A DNA stretch of 64,000 nucleotides from Streptomyces liangshanensis (GTDB lineage: Bacteria; Actinomycetota; Actinomycetes; Streptomycetales; Streptomycetaceae). Both the position numbers and the translations under genes were made by a program. The stretch is from assembly GCF_011694815.1 (NCBI RefSeq), contig NZ_CP050177.1:930001-994000 (forward strand). The letters are read 5' to 3'. Positions 59,612 through 64,000 of this stretch are shown here, one piece after another (position 1 is the first letter of the stretch; the number at the start of each line of letters is the position of its first letter). The notes under the pieces are model-generated. The model did no database searches and had not been told where the DNA came from. It saw nothing but the letters and a program-made list of their open reading frames with translations.

Positions 59612-60226
59612 ATGCCGACCACACCAGTCACTGCGGCGAGCAGCTCGCCGAACGGGGTACCGGACTCGTCGAACGGGGGACCAGAACCAATCCTGCTGGA
59701 GCTGGTCGACGAGCTCGGCAACACCATCGGCACCGCCGAGAAGCTCTCGGCCCACCAGGCGCCCGGGAAGTTGCACCGGGCGTTCTCCGTGTTCCTCTTC
59801 GACGAGCAGGGCCGGCTGCTCATCCAGCGCCGCGCGCTCGGCAAGTACCACTCCCCCGGCGTCTGGTCGAACACCTGCTGCGGGCACCCGTACCCGGGCG
59901 AGGCGCCGTTCGCCGCCGCCGCCCGGCGGACCCACGAGGAGCTGGGCATCTCGCCGTCGCTGCTCGCCGAGGCCGGTACGGTGCGCTACAACCACCCGGA
60001 CCCGGCGTCCGGGCTGGTGGAGCAGGAGTTCAACCACCTCTTCGTCGGCATGGCGCAGGCGCCGCCGGCACCCGACCCGGAAGAGGTCGGCGAGACGGTG
60101 TTCGTCACCCCCTCGGAGTTGACGAAGCGTCACGAGGAAGTGCCGTTCTCGGCGTGGTTCATGACCGTGCTGGACGCGGCGCGCCCGGCGATCAGAGAGC
60201 TCACAGGGCCGGCCGGGGGCTGGTGA
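59612..60226 (+). CDS. idi: Isopentenyl-diphosphate isomerase, type I
   Basis: A 204-residue Nudix-like enzyme interconverting IPP and DMAPP. The catalytic Cys is in SNTCCGHPYPGE (~92), the Glu in EQEFNHLFVG, and HRAFSVFLFD is the family start. ATG 59612 has GAAGGA at proper spacing; ATG 59606 is too close to it. Proximity to the hopanoid genes fits prenyl supply, although it is transcribed separately. Confidence 0.95.
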   Translation: MPTTPVTAASSSPNGVPDSSNGGPEPILLELVDELGNTIGTAEKLSAHQAPGKLHRAFSVFLFDEQGRLLIQRRALGKYHSPGVWSNTCCGHPYPGEAPFAAAARRTHEELGISPSLLAEAGTVRYNHPDPASGLVEQEFNHLFVGMAQAPPAPDPEEVGETVFVTPSELTKRHEEVPFSAWFMTVLDAARPAIRELTGPAGGW

Positions 60227-60707
60227 CACCTCCCCGGAGCGGGGGATCGTCGAGCGGCGACCTGAGGGGAAGCGCCGCCCAGATGATCTTCCCGCCGCCG
60301 GCGGTGTGTTCCACGTCGCAGCTCCCGCCGGCCTCACGGACGATCTCCCGTACGAGGAGCAGTCCGCGCCCGCCGGTCTGCGCGTAGTCGGCCTCCAGCG
60401 CCTTCGGCCGGTACGGGTGGTTGTCCTCCACCGACACCCGGATCCACTCCGCCTCGATGGCCACCTCGACGGCGACCTCCGGCGAGAGCAGGGCCGCGTG
60501 CCGCACGGCGTTGGTGACCAGCTCGGAGACGATCAGCAACACCCCCTGGACGACGTCGTCCCTGACCGGCACGCCCTGGCGCTTCAGCAGGTCACGTACG
60601 GCATGCCTGGCCTGCGGCACGGAGACGTCGACGGTGGGCGCGGTGAACCGCCACACTCCTTCGTACGACAGCGGCCGGGCCGGAACACTCCCGCGGCTCT
60701 CCACCAT
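60201..60707 (-). CDS. Anti-sigma-factor-type ATP-binding protein (RsbW-like HATPase)
   Basis: A 168-residue single-domain GHKL ATPase. The N box is LLIVSELVTNAVRHAA (~58), G1 is VEDNHPYRP and G2 is TGGRGLLLVREI. Streptomyces has many such proteins controlling stress sigma factors or anti-anti-sigma partners; none of these is adjacent. Convergent with idi, 26-nt overlap. Confidence 0.9.
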   Translation of the reverse strand: MVESRGSVPARPLSYEGVWRFTAPTVDVSVPQARHAVRDLLKRQGVPVRDDVVQGVLLIVSELVTNAVRHAALLSPEVAVEVAIEAEWIRVSVEDNHPYRPKALEADYAQTGGRGLLLVREIVREAGGSCDVEHTAGGGKIIWAALPLRSPLDDPPLRGGVTSPRPAL

Positions 60708-61028
60708 CCTGCGGCACCCACCCTCGGCTTGACCGGCTGTTTCCGCCGGCGACGTCCATCGGACACCGAGTCTTGGGAACGGGCGGTGCCCGCCCGGCCT
60801 ACTGAACAGAAGTCAGCCGTTATTGGTGATCTGCGATCGCCTTGTTACGGACGCCTCGGACACCTGACCGGTCCTGACCGTGCGGTGTCGTTCCGTGTCC
60901 GTACGGCGGCGCCGGACCGCGGGGCGGTGCCCGAGGGCGCTCCCCCGCGCCCCCGCGCCCCCGCGCCCCGGATCCCTCCGGCTCCAGTCCGGATCCCGTC
61001 CGGATACGGCCCGGCTACCATCCGGCGC
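60708..61028. other. Intergenic region between divergent genes
   Basis: These 321 nt separate the anti-sigma-type gene (left) and the enoyl-CoA hydratase gene (right). They contain a C-rich simple repeat (GCGCCCCC units, about 60947-60972) and a low-GC stretch near 60815-60845 suited to promoters. No specific promoter, RNA or ORF could be supported. Confidence 0.4.
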
Positions 61029-61775
61029 ATGGAGCCCCAGCTGCTGCACAGCGTCGCGGACGGCATCGCGACCGTCGTCATCCACCATCCGGCCAAGCGC
61101 AACGCGATGACGACGCGGATGTGGCGGGACCTGCCGCCGCTGCTCGGGCGGCTCGCCCCGGATCCCGCCGTACGGGCGCTGGTGCTGACCGGCGAGGGCG
61201 CGCACTTCTGCGCGGGCGCGGACATCTCCACGCTGCGGGAGCCGGGTGAGGACCCGCGGTCGCTCGCGGTGGCGGCGGAGGACGCGCTGGCGGCCTTCCC
61301 CAAGCCGACGCTGGCCGCCGTGCGGGGGGCGTGCGTGGGCGGGGGCTGCCAGTTGGCCGCCGCGTGCGATCTGCGGTTCGCCGAGGAGGGCGCGCGGTTC
61401 GGGGTGACGCCGGCGCGGCTCGGGATCGTCTACGCGGCCTCCTCCACGCGGCGGTTGGCGTCGCTGGTGGGTCCGGCGACCGCCAAGTACCTGCTCTTCT
61501 CGGCCGAGTTGATCGACACGGAACGGGCGCTGCGGACCGGGCTCGTGGACGAGGTGCTGCCGGTGGGCGAACTGGACGCGCGGGTGGGGCGTTTCGCCCG
61601 GGTGCTGGTGGCGCGCTCGCAGTTGACGCAGGCGGCGGCGAAGGAGTTCGCCGCCGGTCTGGAGGGGCGGGACGCGTACTGGACGGAGCAGGCGCGCGGC
61701 AGCGGCGACACCGCGGAGGGGGTCGCCGCCTTCCTGGAACGCCGTGAGCCGCGGTTCAGCTGGACGGCGCCGTGA
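61029..61775 (+). CDS. Enoyl-CoA hydratase/isomerase
   Basis: A 248-residue crotonase-fold enzyme. The oxyanion-hole motifs are GAHFCAGADISTL (~57-69) and AAVRGACVGGGCQLAAACDL (~97-116); a catalytic-type Glu is possible in FGVTPARLG, but the usual E-x-x-x-G-x-x-P is altered, so the exact reaction is open. Ends inside the convergent DJ-1 gene (20-nt overlap). Confidence 0.92.
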   Translation: MEPQLLHSVADGIATVVIHHPAKRNAMTTRMWRDLPPLLGRLAPDPAVRALVLTGEGAHFCAGADISTLREPGEDPRSLAVAAEDALAAFPKPTLAAVRGACVGGGCQLAAACDLRFAEEGARFGVTPARLGIVYAASSTRRLASLVGPATAKYLLFSAELIDTERALRTGLVDEVLPVGELDARVGRFARVLVARSQLTQAAAKEFAAGLEGRDAYWTEQARGSGDTAEGVAAFLERREPRFSWTAP

Positions 61776-62406
61776 CGGTGGCGGGCGGCCGGCCTGCCCG
61801 GAACTCCGCCACGAGGTCGGCGGGCGCCTTCTCGGGCGACCCCGCGTCGTAGGGCGGGCGCGGGTCGTACTCCGTCAGCAGCTGTACGGACTGGGCGACC
61901 CGGTCGCCCGCGATCCGCCCGAGCAGGCCGAGGCCCATGTCGATGCCGGACGAGACGCCGGCGGCGGTGACGTACTTGCCGTCGAAGACGAAGCGCTCGC
62001 CGGTCGGTTCGGCCCCGAGGGCCGCGAGGCGGTCGAGCGACAGCCAGTGCGAGGTGGCGCGCCGCCCCGTGAGCAGCCCGGCTGCGGCGAGCAGGAGGGA
62101 GCCGGTGCAGACCGAGGTGGTCCACGTGGTGGTGGCGTCCACGGCCCGCAGCCAGCCGAGGACGGCCTCGTTCTCCATCTGCGCGCCCTGCCCGGGCCCG
62201 CCGGGCACCACGACGATGTCGGGGCGCGTCACCTCGGCGAGCGTGCGCTCGGCGACGAGCGAGAGGCTCCCCAGGTCGTTGGCCACGGGCCCGACCCGCT
62301 CGGCAACGAACTCGGTGCGCGCGCCGGGGGTGCGGCAGAGGATCTCGTAGGGCCCTACGGCGTCGAGGGCGGTGAACCGGTCGAAGAGCAGGATCGCGAT
62401 CTGCAT
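61756..62406 (-). CDS. DJ-1/PfpI-family protein (isonitrile hydratase-like)
   Basis: A 216-residue protein. The nucleophile-elbow Cys is in TSVCTGSLLLAAAG (~100), with the Glu in GPYEIL and DIVVVPGGPG. It resembles isonitrile hydratase and the sensor domain of GlxA regulators. It shares its direction with the GlxA-type regulator upstream (62981-63943), separated by a repeat-rich gap, so that regulator may control it. Confidence 0.9.
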   Translation of the reverse strand: MQIAILLFDRFTALDAVGPYEILCRTPGARTEFVAERVGPVANDLGSLSLVAERTLAEVTRPDIVVVPGGPGQGAQMENEAVLGWLRAVDATTTWTTSVCTGSLLLAAAGLLTGRRATSHWLSLDRLAALGAEPTGERFVFDGKYVTAAGVSSGIDMGLGLLGRIAGDRVAQSVQLLTEYDPRPPYDAGSPEKAPADLVAEFRAGRPPATVTAPSS

Positions 62407-62439
62407 GGGGGTTCGCCTTTCGGTGGCGGTCCGCGGTTT

Positions 62440-62960
62440 GCGGCCGGGCGGGGGTGTTGCGCGGGGCGGGGGTCAGGTGGGTCGCGGTCGGGCGGGGGTC
62501 GCCGTTGAGCGGCGGGCGCGGTCGGGCGGGGTCGGCGTTGCGCCGGGTCGCCGGCGAGGGGCGGTCGGGGCTGAGCGGGGGCGCGGTCAGGGGGCGGGCG
62601 CGGTCAGGCCGGGGTCGCCGTTGAGTGGCGGTCAGGGTTAGGCCGGGTTGGCGTTGCGCCAGGTCCCGGTTAACCGGCGGTCGGGCCGGGATCACGGTCG
62701 GGCGGCAGTCGGGGGCAGGCGGGGTCGCGGGCAGGTCGGGCCGGCATCGCGCCGGGTCGATGTTGCGCGGGTCGCGGTTGAGCGGCGGGGGCGGGCGGGT
62801 CGGGTTGGCGTTGCGCCGGGTCGCGGTTATGTGGCGGCCAGGCCGGGATCACGGTTAGGCGGGGGTCGCGGGCCGGGGGGCGCGGGCAGGGCAGGTCGGC
62901 ATCGTGCCGGGTGGGCGTTGCGGCGGGCGCGGGCAGGTGGGGCGGTGGTGAGGGGCGGGT
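62440..62960. repeat. GC-rich degenerate tandem repeat between two DJ-1 genes
   Basis: The 574-nt gap 62407-62980 is filled by G-rich units such as GGGTCGCGGTTGAGCGGC and GTTGGCGTTGCGCCGGGTC. A ~157-bp block starting CGGGTTGGCGTTGCGCC at 62644 is repeated from 62801 with about 75-85% identity by eye; earlier, weaker copies begin near 62528. Frames across it on both strands give only Arg/Pro- or Gly/Val-rich text, so it looks non-coding. Confidence 0.75.
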
Positions 62961-62980
62961 GGGGTGAGGGGGCGTTGGGG

Positions 62981-63943
62981 TCAGGGGTGGGTGGGGTGGA
63001 AGCGGTGGCGGTACTCCGCGGGGGACGTGCCCAGGGTTTTTACGAAGGCACGGCGCATTGCCTCCGGGGTGCCGTAGCCGCTCGCGCGGGAGATCTCCTC
63101 GACGCCGTCGGCGCTGTCCTCCAGCAGCATGCGGGCGTGTTCGAGGCGAACGCGGTCCACGTACCGGCCCGGCGTGGTGCCGGTCTCCGCGCGGAAGGCG
63201 CGGGCGAAGTGACGGGGCGACAGCCGTGCGCGCTCCGCCAGCGACTCGACGGACAGATCGCCGCCGGGGTGTTCCCCGATCCACGTCTGCACGTCCCGCA
63301 GCGGGCCGCGCTGGGCCGTCTGGGCCGCGAGCCGGACGCTGAACTGCGCCTGGTTGCCCGGGCGCCGGAGGAACACCACCAGGTGGCGGGCGACGGTGAG
63401 CGCCGCCTCCCGGCCCAGGTCCTCCTCCACGAGCGCCAGGGCCAGGTCGATGCCCGACGTCACCCCCGCGGAGGTGGAGACCCGGCCGTCCCGTACGAAG
63501 ATCGGGTCCGGCGCGACGTCCACCGCCGGGTACATCCGGGACAGCCGGTCCGCCGCCGCCCAGTGCGTGGTCGCCCGCCGCCCGTCGAGCAGCCCCGCCT
63601 CGGCCAGCAGCAGGGCGCCGGTGCAGACCGACACCAGCCGCCCGGCGCGATCCGCGTTCTCCCGCAGCCAGGCGATCAACCTGGGATCGGGGCTGCGGGT
63701 GCCCGCTCCCCCCGGTACGAGCAGGGTGTGCGGCGCCGCGGCCGCGTCGAGCGTCGTGTCGGGGACGAGCGTCAGCCCGCTGGAGGTGCGGACGGGGCCG
63801 CCGTCCAAGGAGGCCGTACGGATGCGGTACGCGTCGGGGTCACCGGTGAAGCGCGCGGCGCCGGAAAACACCTCCACCGGACCGGTCACGTCGAGACTCT
63901 GCACGTCGTCGAAGAGGACGACCAGCACGGATCGCTCTGTCAT
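62981..63943 (-). CDS. GlxA-family regulator (DJ-1/PfpI sensor + AraC HTH)
   Basis: A 320-residue regulator. The DJ-1/PfpI-like domain is at ~5-190 (VCTGALLLAEAGLLDG with the elbow Cys ~105; TLLVPGGAG) and a double AraC HTH at ~215-315 (SVESLAERARLSPRHFARAF; GVEEISRASGYGTPEAMRRA). ATG 63943 is preferred because GAAGG lies 8 nt upstream; ATG 63952 is too close. It probably senses a small molecule and controls the DJ-1 enzyme gene on its left. The last 57 nt of the window contain nothing further. Confidence 0.92.
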   Translation of the reverse strand: MTERSVLVVLFDDVQSLDVTGPVEVFSGAARFTGDPDAYRIRTASLDGGPVRTSSGLTLVPDTTLDAAAAPHTLLVPGGAGTRSPDPRLIAWLRENADRAGRLVSVCTGALLLAEAGLLDGRRATTHWAAADRLSRMYPAVDVAPDPIFVRDGRVSTSAGVTSGIDLALALVEEDLGREAALTVARHLVVFLRRPGNQAQFSVRLAAQTAQRGPLRDVQTWIGEHPGGDLSVESLAERARLSPRHFARAFRAETGTTPGRYVDRVRLEHARMLLEDSADGVEEISRASGYGTPEAMRRAFVKTLGTSPAEYRHRFHPTHP

Positions 63944-64000
63944 GCCCGCCATCCTTCGCGCTCCCGGCGATGGCCGCAATGACGGATACCCCTCCTTTCC

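Noticed and set aside
62440..62960. CRISPR array
   Set aside because: Units are contiguous and degenerate, with no constant repeat/unique spacer alternation and no cas genes nearby.

Overview
The window is high-GC actinobacterial DNA and almost certainly comes from a Streptomyces chromosome. The signs are strong GC3 bias, many ATGA/GTGA start-stop overlaps, a four-gene 'conservon' (cvnA-D), a full hopanoid operon and a TTA (bldA-type) codon in an accessory gene. Gene order from about 38 to 60 kb resembles, from memory and unchecked, the hopanoid region of S. coelicolor.

Layout. 0-2.1 kb: an accessory gene for an adaptor-like / pseudo-trypsin / pseudo-caspase / cold-shock protein, then tRNA-Pro(GGG). 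2.2-6.6 kb: a split transketolase pair, a DUF664/DinB-fold protein, and a LysR regulator divergent from an aldo/keto reductase with a clear LysR box between them. 6.6-7.3 kb: a degenerate ~15-bp minisatellite. 7.3-17.3 kb: a sugar-related regulon. It holds a giant secreted ThuA/PQQ-type dehydrogenase/PKD/CBM protein, a Tat-exported TIM-barrel isomerase-like protein, a GNAT/XRE pair, an NMT1/THI5-like ABC transporter and a LacI regulator. The LacI-type operator AGAAAGCGCTTTCT occurs both before the giant gene and in the LacI/transporter gap, which ties the two ends together. 17.3-23.3 kb: a dehydrogenase/XRE/membrane-protein operon and the conservon with a GAF gene. 23.5-28 kb: SIS isomerase/DeoR, a metallo-beta-lactamase-fold hydrolase and a PfkB kinase.

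28-34.8 kb: a DUF6745 gene and a small partner diverge from a tightly overlapping five-gene operon matching the uncharacterised STM4015-STM4014-STM4013-STM4012-STM4011 families (LRR protein, ATP-grasp, AlkP-type hydrolase, two radical SAM enzymes). 34.8-38 kb: a GDSL hydrolase, a LysM/M23 peptidase under a c-di-AMP (ydaO-type) riboswitch, and a tyrosine phosphatase. 38-49.4 kb: the hopanoid locus (hpnC, hpnD, a 45-codon coupled ORF, hpnE, polyprenyl synthase, shc, nucleosidase, hpnH, an internally deleted dxs remnant, an hpnO-like aminotransferase) followed by an XRE-cupin regulator and a tiny membrane protein. 49.9-58.3 kb: a co-directional envelope-polymer cluster with a TagGH-like exporter, GT2, two CDP-alcohol transferases (one with His in place of the last catalytic Asp), a glycerol-1-phosphate-dehydrogenase-like enzyme and a cytidylyltransferase, with a divergent galE. 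58.5-64 kb: CDF transporter, idi, anti-sigma-type ATPase, enoyl-CoA hydratase, and two DJ-1/PfpI genes flanking a second GC-rich repeat.

The strongest candidates for undescribed biology are the doubly dead protease/cold-shock fusion next to a tRNA, the STM4011-4015-type operon, the hopanoid locus with its shrunken dxs and coupled micro-ORF, and the envelope-polymer cluster with an unusual CDP-alcohol transferase and a probable CTG start codon. No database search was possible; all family names come from recognition of motifs and gene order.
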